64,000 nt of DNA from Abelmoschus esculentus (Eukaryota > Streptophyta > Magnoliopsida > Malvales > Malvaceae). A program made the position numbers and the translations under genes. How positions within the stretch are numbered: position 1 is the first letter of the stretch; each line of letters opens with the position of its first letter. Positions 20,849 through 33,330 of this stretch are shown one piece after another. The stretch is from contig JAUCBN010000017.1 in the NCBI GenBank assembly GCA_035048815.1, forward strand, positions 4,398,936-4,462,935. Reading direction: 5' to 3'. The notes beneath the pieces are model-generated. The model worked only from the letters and a program-made list of their open reading frames with translations, was not told the DNA's origin and searched no databases.

Positions 20849-23131
20849 TGTCACATTGGGCCTCCGGTCCTAAACCCGTATTTCAAAATTTTATTTTTAA
20901 AACAAAACAAGAATAAGTCCAAATCCATTTTCATCATAAAATCATAAAATCTAATCCAACTAAAAACATAAAATCCAAGTAACATAGGTAGATGAAACTC
21001 CAAAATATTACAACACATTTAAAAGCATCCAACTCAATAAAATAAATAAGAGTTATAATTACACATATATGGACCTAAAAGTACATAGCCAACTACATCT
21101 AGTAACAGTACTTTGATGAAAATTTTGATGTTGAAACCCACCACAGTGAAGCTCCTCCAAACAAGCTTTCTTTAACCTACGCACGAAAACACAATTCGAA
21201 ATGCTGAGCTACAGAAGTTCAGTAAGTACTCTACCAATCTGTTCATATCAAGTATATCATAAAGAAACATATGAGGCATGAAATAATGATATGGCATGAG
21301 TATGATGGCGCTACCATATCCGCCTAAACACAAGGTATTATGCATGTACAAATATCGGCTCATGGCATATGCATATCAAGATAAGTCCACATAGCATCTC
21401 AAGTCCATGTATTTCATATATATATATATATATATAAGTAGTGCGGCTCGCAACCATTAAGCATCGGGATCATACACTACGAGTAGGACCCATATCTATT
21501 AAGCATCGGGATCCTACATCCACGCTTGGAATGGTTCATCAAGCATCTTTGAACTGACCCCGTCCATTAAGCATCGAGATCCTACATTCAGAAAGTCTTC
21601 GAGTGATGCAACACTTTGAACAATATATATAATAAGGGTGTCTGGACCCAACACACAATAATATATAATTTTAGGCGACCCTTCAGCACTAAGTAAGGAC
21701 CATTTACCATATCATATATTTATATCACTAATACCCATTGGGTTTCTATCACATATCGATTACATACCGGTTTCCATGTTTTTAGCCAATATCACTTAAA
21801 TAAGGCTATGGTGTCAAACTCTCGGTTTTAATATTCATTTATAAGTTAAAATCAACCTATAGGAACTTGCATCACGATTTATTATTTCCTCACGCTCATC
21901 TCTCAAAACTTGGGCAAAATTACCCAGGTGTTTCGATACACTTATATGCAGTATCGAAACACCCCTTGTATCGATAACCTTACAAAGAGGGTATCAAAAT
22001 GCCACAGGTATCAATACGTTCCCATGGCGTAGCGATACACTTTGACCATCCTTTCAAGATGGCCAAGAGGAGACCTACCCGTTTCGATACACCCTATATG
22101 GGCTATCAGAATGTTTTGATGCTAGAATTTCTGGTATCGAAACGCCCACCTAGAGGTATCCAAACGATTTGCTACTGGAGAAATTGGTATTGAAACATGA
22201 GCAAGGCATTTCGAAACGCATGCCTTCTAAGCCTTAGTTTTCTCTCTAGGGTATCGATACGCCTACCAAGTGTATCGATACCCCTACACGAAAATGCAAG
22301 TATGCACTTCTAATTTACGTAAAACTCTACCAAAACCGATTCCAATGACCCTCTAACCATTCCTATACTCTGGGAATGATTATAAGCATATTTACACTTA
22401 AGCACGAAGGTTCATCAATAAGTCAATGATCTACCATTAGAGGGGGTTTTAAGCATTCAAACACTCAACAGAATCATCATACAAACAACACTTGGCAAAA
22501 CTATGAGTGAATGATGTTTAAGAGTTGGAGGAGTACCAACCTTAAGCACAAAGACAACAAACTCGTTTCTTTTCCTCTTCTTCAAGCTTTCACTTTTCTC
22601 AAGCTCTTGGAAGACTCTCTAACCTCTTTCTATACAAAGGGAAGACAGACCAACCATTAGACACCATTAGGGAAGACTCTCAAAACTTAAAAATACAAGA
22701 AAATTGAGATTTAGGCTTTCCAAACATCCATACCGTTCTTCGCTCAAATCCCACAAAACAACCTCTTTTCTCACCAAACCAACACTTCTTTACCTTGTTT
22801 GATAGATCCTTAAAATCTATAAAACTTCATCTTCAGCTCAAAACTGAGATTCTCAACCTACACAACAAAGATAATACCTTTAGCTGGGTTTATTTTATTG
22901 AGATGAGAAAGAAAGAAAGAGAGAAATATGGAAAATGGATGATATCACCTCTATAAAAAGTCATAAACCCCTTCCTCATTTTCATTCCCATTTATGCATT
23001 TACCATACTACCCTTAACTTAAACTCTCTTAAAGTCCAAAACCACTCAAGGCCCAAAACTCAAACCCAAGGCCTAAACATCGGAGTCCAACTCTTCGGGT
23101 TAACCCAACACTCAAATATGAATCTAGGTCA
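20849..23131 (-). repeat. E2 Gypsy element, 3' LTR (about 2.28 kb)
   Basis: Plus-strand start TGTCACATTGGG, end TCTAGGTCA; on the minus strand it opens with TGACCTAG just after the purine tract AAAAAGGGAGAG. It contains a TA microsatellite (21418-21437), three copies of an AAGCATCGGGATC-type motif (21460-21575), and a cluster of GTWTCGAWAC palindromes at 21920-22290. The partner LTR is missing, so the outer boundary rests on the TG/CA ends only. Confidence 0.7.
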
Positions 23132-23159
23132 TGAAAACTCTCCCTTTTTAAGAAAATTT

Positions 23160-24640
23160 CATCCTCGTTATTTAACTGGTAGGAAGAGATGTGGATACTG
23201 AGCTCTTATGTCCTTTTTAAACTCCCATGTTGCTTTTTTGACTCCGTGGTTTCTTCGTAAAACCTTTACCAACGATATACACTTGTTCTGAAGCTTCTTT
23301 ACTGCTCTATCTAAGATTCTGATTGACTTTTCCTCGCAAGCCAAATCTGTATTGACTTTGATTTTCTCAAGTTGAAACACGTGTGAAGGATCTGAATGGT
23401 AACACCTCAACATGGGCATGTGGAACACATCATGGATACGTGTTAACTCTGGAGGTACAGCTAGCCTATAAGCCAATGACCCCACTCTCTCAAGAACTTC
23501 ATACGGTCCCACGTACCTCGGGCTCAACTTCCCCTTCCATCCAAGCCGGATAATCCTTTTCCAAGTAGATACCTCGGAATCTACTATTCTTCTCTCATTA
23601 AGCTCCGTCCAACACAAATTTGTCCTACACCTACTCTCGTACAAGGCTTCGAAAGGAGCCATCTTGATACTTGATTGATAGCTGTTGTTGTAAGCAAACT
23701 ACACAAATGATAACTGATCTTCCCAACTTCGAGCAAAATCCATAACACAAAACCAAAGTATATCATCCAAGATCTGGATGACTAGATCAGATTGTCCATC
23801 ATTCTAAGGATGAAAAGTTATGCTGAAGTATAACTTGGTATCTAAAGCCTTATGGATAAACCTCTACAACTTTGCCATGAATCTCAGATCTCTATATGAT
23901 ATGATCGATGAAGGTAAACCGTGTAACCTTATGATCTCTTTTATATACAACTGAGCCAACTTTTCTAAGATGAAGTCCATCCTTATTGATAAAAAGTGAG
24001 TCGACTAAGTCAATTGGTCAACAATGAACCACACAACATCATGCTTTCTAAATGTCACCGATAACCCGATGAAAAAGTTCATGGTTTCCCGATCCCACTT
24101 CCACTGTGGAATCTGAATAGGCTGTGGCAAACCGGAAGGAACCTGATGTTCTATTTTCACAATCTGATATGCCAAAAATCTTGTCACGATCTTAGAAGCA
24201 TGTCTTTTTATACAAGGCCACCAAAAGAAGGGATAAAGATCTTGGTACATCTTGTTATTGCTCGGATAAATAGAAAATGACTATGGTGAGTTTCCCTTAT
24301 GATACGGTCTCTCAGATCCTCTAAAGTAAGGACACATAAATGACCCTTGAAGTATATGTATCCACCCTCCCGTATCTCAAAGTCTGACACCTCGCCTCTC
24401 TAACAAGCTTCTAACTAAGCTATCAACTCCTCATCTAATGCTTGCGACCTCTTTATCTCTTACACTAGCATGGGTTCCACGCACAACTCTACCAACAAAC
24501 CTCCATACCTGGTCATCCTTAACTGTGCAAACATGGCTCTCAAGTCCGACATGGAATTCTTACTAAAAGCACCGACGACCATATTTTCCTTGCTGGGGTG
24601 ATACTCTATGACACAATCATAGTCCTTCAGTAACTTTATC
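23160..24640 (-). pseudogene. E2 integrase and chromodomain-like C-terminus, broken
   Basis: The best-preserved piece is 23168-23662 (minus), which begins MAPFEALYESRCR and continues through LSPRYVGPYEVLERVG and HDVFHMPMLRCYHSDPSHV to a chromodomain-like tail (ILDRAVKKLQNK, LVKVLRRNHG, ATWEFKKDIRAQYP). This order marks a chromovirus of the Del/Tekay type. The catalytic core at 24005-24250 reads WKWDRETMNFFIGL; the first catalytic Asp of integrase (normally TMDF) is Asn here. Several stops and frameshifts. Not functional. Confidence 0.85.
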
Positions 24641-25099
24641 CATCATCATTGTCTCAGATTCAACTCTTTCTGGGTGAGCAGGTACTTTAAACTCTTATAA
24701 TCGGTGTAGATATAACATTAGTTCCCCTAGAGATAATGTCTCCATATCTTCAACGCGAAGATAACTGCCGCTAACTCAAGATCGTGTTTATGATAGTTCC
24801 TTTTATGGGGTTTCAATTGTCTTGAGGCATAAGCAACAACCTTATCCTCTTGTATGAGAACACATCCGAACCCATTCAAGGAAGCATCGCTAAAGAACAT
24901 ATAACCTTTCCCTAATTCTGGTTGTGTCAAGACCGGAACCTCCGTAAGATAAGATTTAAGCTACTTATAACTTTGTTGTCTTATCTCGTTCCACACAAAT
25001 GGAACCCCTTTCTAAATCAACATGATCAACGGTGCTTTTATGATTGAGAATCATTTAACAAACCTCATATAGTATCCGATAAGTCCAAGAAAACAATGA
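24641..25099 (-). pseudogene. E2 RNase H and end of reverse transcriptase, broken
   Basis: The minus strand shows FFSDASLNGFGCVLIQ, VVAYASRQLKPHKRNY and LELAAVIFALKIWRHYL (24727-24930), the Gypsy RNase H signature. The RT tail GLIGYYMRF follows at about 25030-25090. The coding sequence resumes at 26438 beyond the inserted solo LTR. Confidence 0.85.
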
Positions 25100-26437
25100 A
25101 CTTCTGATGAGTACCTAAAAGTTCTCTATCTTCACATCATTTCTCCACTCATTTATTGCTAATAAAGATAAAATTAAAAGCAATAATAGATATTTTAGAT
25201 TATTTTCCATATCTCAGCATCCGAATTCTGTTATTATGAATTTATCCATTATTTAACATAAAACAGATATATTTGATAGTTTTTTCTTAGATAGGAAACT
25301 AGATCACAAAAAAGAGCCAAAGAAGAAAATATGTGCTGAACTGCAATGAAGCATCCGCCACGACATCGTTCTAAAGACTACCGCCGCAGCGTAAAAAGAC
25401 GACAAGTGATGCTCAACAGAAAGAGAAAAGGATGCCGAAAGACAAAGAAAGAAGAACAACTCAGTTAGGAAGTCGAACATAAGCCAAATCGCGAGAAGAG
25501 ATATTTTAGGAATTAAGATTTATTTAATATAATTTAATTAGGAATTAGACTTTTTTTCTGTTTAGAACTCTTTCCTTGCATGGAAAGATCAACTTAGGAC
25601 TTGGCCTATATAAGACATTCATTAGGTTTAGGTTTAAAGGAGAAGAAGTTGGTTTACACACATAACTTATCCTTAGACACCGACCATATTATATTCTAAA
25701 CTCCTTTGGAGGTTTAGATTGTTGTGGAGTAGATGGAGAGAAAGATTACATTGTTATTGATATTTATTAATGCAAGTCTTATTTCATAGTTTATTCTTTC
25801 TGGGTACTTAACTTTCTTTGCATATGAGCTCGAGATGATAAGTATGTGAAGAAATATCCATTTGTCTAATATCGGGAGAGTTAGGCTCATGAAACGAGAG
25901 AATACGGTCTTTGCCCAAGGGAATTGACTAATCCGGGTCGGATTTCAGTGACTAACAAGACACATGTGAGGTTGTTATCTACCCTTGATTAACACCGAGA
26001 GATATCATCAAGGCACGAAGATTTCAATAGGTTTCTTCGCTTAGGGATAAGGAAGAAACATATACGGTTGCTCTATCGAACTATAGAAAGTTGAATTGTC
26101 AACGAGGCATAACCCCATCTAGGCAGCTACGGCGACTCTTTGTGCGATCCGCTGAGGCGGCAGTTGACCCCTATTACATTAATAAATGGATTAATAATAT
26201 AACTGGATTCTCCTCTACAAAGCATTCAATCTAGCCATGTTCTTCTCAATTATTTCTTTTCTATAATTTAATATAGTTTAGTTAATGCAATTAAATTCAA
26301 TCCAATTATTTGTGTTTTTAATTTCTTAGTGCAATTATAAGAAGTAGTAGAATCGATACAGTCATCGTGGGACCATCTTAAATACTACAATTTGACAAAG
26401 GCGGAACCAATAGGACTCTAGAGCCTCCATCAACTTC
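25100..26437. mobile_element. Solo Athila-type LTR inserted in E2 reverse transcriptase
   Basis: The LTR spans 25105-26432 (1,328 bp, TGATGAG…CTCCATCA) and is flanked by the perfect duplication ACTTC (25100-25104, 26433-26437). Leaving it out makes the RT frame read SKNVLEV…FLGLIGYY across the site. It shares blocks with the Athila LTR at 41715-43071: CCAATATCGGGAGAGTTAG-like, TCATGAAA, ATCATCAAGG, and a TATA box in GGCCTATATAAG. Orientation is plus. Confidence 0.92.
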
Positions 26438-27320
26438 CAATACATTCTTTGATGGTTTCTACTCCATCATAGCTTAGATTTTCTAAGGATCCGTACGGAT
26501 GCCATCCACTACAACTATGTATCCAATAAACGCCACCTTTGATAACTAAAACTCTTACTTATTGAACTTAGCATAAAAACGTCTATCCCTCAGAACCTGA
26601 AGAACCACTCTTAGGTGATAGTCATGCTCCTCCTCAGAGCGCGAGTACACTAAGATGTCATCGATGAAAATAACCACAAAATGATCCAAGTAAGACTGAA
26701 AGATTCAATTCATCAAGTCCATAAAATTCGCCAGTGCATTCGTAAGTCCAAAAGGCATTACTAAGAACTCATAATTCCCGTACTGCATCCTAAAATCGGT
26801 CTTTTGGACATCCTCTTCTACCACCCTCAACTGGTTGTATCTTGATATTAAGTCAATCTTAGAGAACACTTGCACACCTCTCAACTGTTAAAACAAGTAA
26901 TCAATCTTTAGCAAAGGATAATGGTTCTTGATCGGGACTTTGTTGAGTTGACGATAGTCGATGTACATCCGCATTGACCCGTCCTTCTTCTTAACAAACA
27001 AAACTGGTACTCCCCAAGATGACACACTTGGCTGGATAAAATCTCTCTCAAGCAACTCTTAAATTTTCTATTTGAACTTCTTCATCTCCTCCGGTGCCAT
27101 ATGGTAAGGTGATATGGACACTGGTGTTGTACCTAACATCACCTCTATAAGAAACTCTAACTCACGGTCAATAGGTAAACCTAACAACTCCTCATGAAAC
27201 ACATCGATAAACTCATAGATCGTCCTAAAGCCTTCTAACATTGGGCTCTCCACCCTCACATCGATCATGTGAGCTAGGAAAGTCTCATAATCTTGCTGGA
27301 TTAACCGTTGAGCTGACAAA
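26438..27320 (-). pseudogene. E2 reverse transcriptase and protease-RT linker, broken
   Basis: 27068-27319 (minus) reads AQRLIQQDYETFLAH, REFIDVFHEELLGLP-like and TTPVSISPYHMAP, the conserved stretch before Gypsy RT. RT follows with YEFLVMPFGLTNA and the catalytic box VIFIDDILVYSR near 26640-26680. In-frame stops occur after MDLMN and in the thumb region. The active-site FIDD is intact although the frame is not. Confidence 0.85.
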
Positions 27321-28240
27321 GCAGATATGACATTTAGTAAGTAGGGTTTTTTTCTTAACCCTCACAACAAGCTTAGACCCGTCTGCAACACGGATCTTCA
27401 AACTCTTCGACCTACACTCGAGACTCATATCGTGTTCAAATAACCAATCCATAGCTAGGATTGCATCGAACTCTTTAAAGGCAGAACCATAAGGTCCGCC
27501 AGAAAGGTTGAACCCTGTACTTCGATCGAACGCCTCTAGTATACCTTCTCCACCAACCCAATGAGCTTGTCATTCGAACTCCTATCTCATGATCTTCAAC
27601 TGACAACCCCCATTGCGAAGAGGAACTATGAGAATTGAAAACTAGGTAAACGTACCTAAGATAATATTTGTAGCTACACAATCCTTTTGTTCCCTCGTAG
27701 CCTAATGCCTATCTGGTGCTCTCGTCGTGGATTAGAAGGTACCACCTGAACCATGATTTGCCCCTTCTCGATTAAAGCTTCGACCCCTCTGGCTTAGATA
27801 ACCCTCTAAACCTACTTTATCGACTATCTCACCTTCTTGGAATAGTCTTTCAAGAAGTGTTACATCAATTCATAATGATAACAAGCTTTAGCCACTCCTC
27901 AACACTCACCCTTGTAGTTCCGCCCATACTAGGGGCAAGCCGTAGCACCCAAACTATAATTAGAACTCTCTGGACTCATCATCAGGGATAACATAGGCTT
28001 TCTGCTCTTACTAGCCGACTTAAACCTGCGGTTCGATCTCGCATTTTAATTAGAAACTCCCCTATTCTGATTCTAATGGTTCCTATTCCTTCCGAATAGG
28101 ACTGAGAGTTGTTGGAATAGTTCTGATTGCCTCCACTTGCATTTCCTTAACAAAAGATGAACCATAGGTCAACCCTTGAACTTGCTCCAATAACTTGTCA
28201 CTAGCAATCAACTCAGAAAACACTTTGGGTGGGGTAGAAG
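27321..28240 (-). pseudogene. E2 gag C-terminus and protease remnants
   Basis: Degenerate minus-strand sequence that by position should hold the zinc knuckle (about 27830-27950) and the aspartic protease (about 27400-27650). Only fragments are readable, with many stops. The element ends abruptly near 28240 where E3 sequence begins, so the rest of gag, the primer site and the 5' LTR are lost. Confidence 0.55.
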
Positions 28241-28255
28241 TATGGTTTCATCATG

Positions 28256-29555
28256 ATTTAACAATGTATTGAAAATTATGGTTTCATCATGGTTTTAAAT
28301 AGATGCATCGATGATTTGTATAGAGCTACCTCACAAAGCATGTTTGCTTAAGCTTTCTTTTCATCCTTGTAGAAAAATAAAGACACTTGGGGCTTCATTC
28401 GAGGAAAGGAAACCAAGGGGAAGAATCACTTTGAATTTGGTATGTTTTTGGCAAATAAATTGGGCAAGGCAATGTGTAACTCAACCAATGTGAGGAGTGT
28501 GCACTTAGACTTTGATTTATGTTGTAATAAGACCATTATTGCTCGATTGTTAATTGTTAGACTATGGAATTGTTTGGATTGTTGAAGCATGTACTTGCAT
28601 GGTTGTTATGTTATAATCATCCTCTAGTAAGCATGCCTATAGTTTGAATGATGTCTGTGACGTAGTAAATCTTGTGTTATAAGTTGTTAATTTTGCCTAG
28701 GAATTATGCATTTAGTTGGAAGTGTCTAATAGTTGTGTATCGTATTGTTAGAATTCACTTAGTGTAATGGAACTTTAGGTTCTAGACTCAAAGTTTCGAA
28801 ACCTCTGGGAAGGTTCCGAAACCATTGTCAAATTGTTTCGAAACCTTCAGGAAGTTTCGAAACCTTGCGGACAGTTTCAGTTCTAGGAAGCTAATGGATG
28901 CGAAAAGTTTCGAAACTTTCCAAGAAAGTTTCAAAACCTTTTACAAAAAGTTTCGAAACCTCTGGGAAGGTTTCGAAACCTTTGACTACCAAGGATTGAA
29001 AGTTGCTGGGAATTATATTTTAGTCCCGGATATCTTCCTTTGTTCGATTAGGGTACTTACCGATGTTATTTTGTGTTGAAATTTTGCATGTATGCATAAG
29101 GTTGACTTAATTTCAAGATGATTAACCTAATTTGGATGAAGTCCTTGTATTTTGGAAGATTTACACTTTGGTCCCTAAATTAGAGAAACATGCAATTGAT
29201 GATGTCAGAATGATCCGTTTGAGTTGAAATTTGCCGTGAAGAACACTTGAGTGTTTAATTGAAGTTTGATGAAAAGAATTTATGCTTTATTAAAAGGATT
29301 AAAAGTTTCACGTTTTAGTCCTTAATTTACTAAGTGTTTTCATCGGATGTTTGCTAATGATTGGTTTGTTTCCGTTAATGCCTTAAATGAGACCTTGACA
29401 TATAGGGATAAGATTATGCATCTAGAGAAGATAAAATAAAAAAATATAACGGTTTTTGGGTTGTTTATCGAATTGGACCATTGCGGGTTTGGTTTGATAT
29501 TCCCCGTGTAACCCGTTAGTGTCGGTTCCGTCTAGGCCCGGCTAAGGGGGTTACA
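28256..29555 (+). repeat. E3 5' LTR, 3' part only
   Basis: Matches 36173-37474 with about 97 percent identity by eye and ends GGGGGTTACA. It lacks the first 2.1 kb of the LTR. It contains the GTTTCGAAAC array at 28793-28979. Confidence 0.9.
28793..28979. repeat. Array of GTTTCGAAAC palindromes (E3 5' LTR)
   Basis: Six exact copies at 28793, 28835, 28854, 28907, 28950 and 28970, plus near copies at 28812 (GTTCCGAAAC) and 28927 (GTTTCAAAAC). Neighbouring starts are mostly 19-23 bp apart. The same array is at 36711-36900 in the 3' LTR. Confidence 0.92.
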
Positions 29556-29560
29556 TTTGG

Positions 29561-29572
29561 TGGTATCAGAGC
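29561..29572 (+). other. tRNA-iMet primer binding site of E3
   Basis: Perfect TGGTATCAGAGC, five bases after the LTR end. Confidence 0.92.
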
Positions 29573-32470
29573 CAGGTTTGTAAAGTGTGTAGTTGGTTGG
29601 TTAAAGCATGTATAGGATTGCTAAGTTATGTGTTTAAATGTGCGATTGATCATGATACGTGTGATTGAGCATGATATGTTGTTGGAGTGTGAAAATCTAT
29701 TCGAGATGATTGTACTTTGATTAATGATGGTTAAACTAGGATTATCGGTTATACATTGTCAATGCCAACATATTTTCAAATGCTCTCAGTTTTCCCTTGG
29801 ATCTTGCCCAAATGTAAGTTTGTTTTATTTGAATATTATATTTTAAACTGCATGTTTAAAGTTTTTGAATATGTTTCTGAGACGTAAGTCACTAAATAGT
29901 GTTGGTATGAACATTGATGGTCAATATTGAAGATGAAATGACTGCTAGGGAAGAGTAAATTCTTCCTCCTTTGTGAGTGTGCCTTCGGTTAGGCCGAAAG
30001 GCTAGTTTGTGATGTTGCACCGTTCTTTCGGGTGTGTTTTAGTCTGCTAAAATTGGTACGGCTGTTGCTAATCTGACTTGGGAGTTGTCAATAGGATGGT
30101 AGTTGAAGTTGTTGGAATTGAGGATGTTATTTGTGAGTGTGAATAATAATCATGTTTAGATTAAGAGCACATATATGTATATATCTATAGATAATGTAGG
30201 ACATGCATACATTTTTGAGCATGACATTAGAAATTGCATTTACATGCACATGCACTTGCATAGGCATTTATGAGGGCATACAGGAAATCATGCATACATT
30301 TGTTCACACTTGCGAGTAGCTCCTTGAGGGTATAAGTGGAGTGTGGTTGGTTCTTTTAAGGTGAAGGTATGGAAAAAAAGGGGTTGAAAGAACTTTCTTG
30401 TGGTGTTAAGCTGAATGTGTAGTGGGCAAGCTACCCTTTTGGTTAGGGAATAGTCTTGGATGAAGAATGAGTGGTTGGTCTCAGAGTTGTGAATGTTTGA
30501 AACCGAGGTAAATACCCTGAGTTATGATTAGTTTGAGTTGGTCATTACTAAAGGTAAGGCTGAGTTTTGCGGATTCTTTCTAGTTAAGATCTGGAGGTTG
30601 TAATAAGGTTGCAGCATGTTTTGTAGAGTAAGGCGGGTTGGTGTTTTCTGAGTGATGTGAAATTATTTTGTGAAAAGTATAAGGAATTCTTTGTAGTGTG
30701 GTTAGTGTGCAGTTAGATCGGGGATTGTGACCGATCTGGTATGGTTAGGATAGAAGTAAAATATGAGATATATATATTGGTATGAGAGTTGTGAAATCGG
30801 GGGTTTGAATCATAGATTGTTGTGACCTTGAGAGGTTTGGTTGTACTATAAAGGAGGAAAGTGTAAATGGTTGGTTTACAGGATGTTAAGTTGAATATAC
30901 CTCGGGTAAAGATAGTTTTTGATGGTGTATTGAGGACCGCTGGACAATTTATGGTTTGTATCGATTGTTCAGTCTTGTGGGTTTGCTTTTATCGAAAAGT
31001 GTTTTGAGGTTTTGTGTTCAGTGGGTTCATGTTTGTGGATGTTTCATCAATATGGTTACCACTTTGGTAAGGTTATAAAATAAGAGATGTTGGAGCTAGT
31101 GAAAGGAATAGTTTTACAAGTTTAGATTTTGTTATGGTATAGTTAATGTAAGAGTTGGTTTGTCGATGAGTTGATATGGGAAGGAGATTTGGGTTAAGTG
31201 TCAAGGTACTTAATGATGTGTAGATTTTAAATTTTGAACCTTGGTGGAGTTGGTTATGGTGGCTAAACCTTAAGTTGGAGATATTATCGTTGTGATGAGT
31301 ATAATGTTGGGTTTGACACAAAATTGGTAAGTTTCTTGTATGATATGTTTTGTAGAATGTTAGCAACCGGAGATGACTTGGCTTACATAAGGATGCTTGC
31401 AGTGAGAGTTTGTTATGTGGGGTAATCCAGGGTTGTTGTGGAGTTACGAGGGAAGATGTTCGGTTAACCTATAGGGAGACTTAGTAAAATGGTGGATCTA
31501 TGAGCGAAATTCAACCTTGGTAAATTTGATTAGGGACAAGTCGTGGCAAAGAGTTTGTTGAGGGTCTAGTGAAGGATATGTTCTTGGCAAGGTTTAGTTT
31601 TGTGTTGAGAATCTTTTTGTGTTATGTTAACCGCATGGTTGTTACGAAAAGTATCGAGATGGAGTGGTATCTTGAGCAGGGCTTATGGTAATCTTTTTCC
31701 ATGAGTTTGGTGGTAAGTGTTGTGGTAGGAGTTGGGGAAAACATGTATTTTTAACTAACCTGGTTTGGATTATGTTTGAATCATATGTAAATGTTTATCT
31801 TGCTGATAAGGTAAGAATGAGTATCAATTTTCTTTGGGTTATTATTTGTAGTAGAGGTGCCCAGGGTTGAAGTCGGGAAGAATCATCATAAGTTTGGTAG
31901 TAAGTTCTATCGATGGTATGGAGTTTTCTTATGAGGGTTGTGGGATCAATCGTTTGTTTGGGTATGATGTTCTTAGGTTTCTAAGTCCCATTGGAAATGT
32001 ATGTGAGTGGTGTATCTATAATATAATAAGATTTGAGCGTTTTAAGACCGCCATAGGTTGCTGTTTGGATGTTGGGTTTTATCATTCATAGGTAAAGGGA
32101 TGATATGTTGTGATGTTGTGATATGGTTAATATGACTCATAATAAAGTTGTTGTTGGTGGTAGAGTTTGCTTAAGACACTGTTGACAGTTTTGTGCAAGT
32201 TAGTTTGAAGTTTGTCGTGTGGAGTGGAGGGTGGTGAAGGGCTTAGTTGGTTACCTGGTATGTGGGAGGATGTCAAAATTAAGGTTGGTTCGATGGTGGT
32301 GATATGGTAACTGTTGCGGTTATCAAGAGTTGGTTATCAACCTTATGGGGTTTCCTTTTGAGTTATGTTTTCGGTAAAGGTTGAGATGGTATGGTGGTTT
32401 GTGCATTGTTGTTTTGGTGTGAGGAAAGAATTTGTTAGTTGTCCGAAGAGGGTAAGTGTGGGTTGTCTGT
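29573..32470 (+). pseudogene. E3 gag to RNase H region, unreadable
   Basis: By position this should encode gag, protease and reverse transcriptase. I find no zinc knuckle, protease or FxDD box. Frames are short and closed on both strands. The plus strand is rich in G and T and poor in C. At 32470-32530 the frame becomes readable with VAYHPGKAKVMAESLSRK, the usual end of RNase H. It may be strongly decayed or replaced by unrelated sequence. Confidence 0.5.
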
Positions 32471-33330
32471 TGCATACCATCCGGGGAAAGCTAAGGTGAT
32501 GGCTGAATCTTTGAGTCGTAAGACGGCAGTTGAGTTGACAGTGATGTTTGCTAAGTTGAGTATTTCAAAGGAAGGTGGTTGAGTGGTGGAGTTATAAGTA
32601 AAGCCTATCTTGGTTGAGATGATAAAGTGAAACAGTTAGAGGATGAGACGTTGGTACCTTTTGTGGAGGATATGGCTAAGGGTAGACCGACCAAGTATCG
32701 TTTTGATGAGGAGGAGATGTTGTGGTTTAGGGGTCAGATTGTGGTGCCGGATGATGTTGAGTTGAGGTAAGTTATTTTAGCAGGAGCACATATTAGTCCA
32801 TTTGCTATGCATCCGAGTGGAGTGAAGATGTATAGGGATCTTAAAAGTGTGTACTTTTGGATTGGTTTAAAGAAAGATGTGACGGAGTTTGTATCTCGTT
32901 GTATGGTGTGTCAGCGAGTGAAAGCTGAACATCAGTTCCCTGCAGGTTTGTTATAGCCGGTTCAAGTTTCGGAATGGAAATGGGAGAGAATTACCATGGA
33001 TTTTGTGATGGGGTTGCCGTTAACATCGTCTAAAAAAGATTTTATATGGGTGATTGTTGATAGGTTTACGAAGTGTGTACATTTTCTTGCCGTGCATACG
33101 ACGTGTTTTATGTATAAGTTGGTAGAGTTGTATGTTTTTGAGGTGGTGAAGTTGTATAGTGTGCCTAAGTTGATCATATCGGATAGAGATCCGCGGTTTA
33201 CATCTAAGTTTTGGAGGAGTTTGCAGGTTACTTTGGGTACGAGGCTTAGCTTTAGTACATCTTATCATCCACAGACGGATGGTCAGTCTGAGCGTGTTAT
33301 TCAGACTTTGGAGGATATGTGAGGTGTTGC
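32471..33330 (+). pseudogene. E3 integrase, nearly continuous
   Basis: Starts after the RNase H tail. The HHCC zinc finger is visible at 32790-32930 (HISPFAMHPSGVKM…CMVCQRVKAEHQ). The catalytic core follows: WKWERITMDFVMGLP with the first Asp, IISDRDPRFTSKFW with the second, and YHPQTDGQSERVIQ with the Glu. Stop codons occur after VELR (32767) and LL (32954). The core ORF 32996-33322 is open. Confidence 0.88.

Noticed and set aside
31073..32091. ORFs of 60-97 codons on both strands in the E3 interior
   Set aside because: No similarity; they result from the skewed, C-poor composition.
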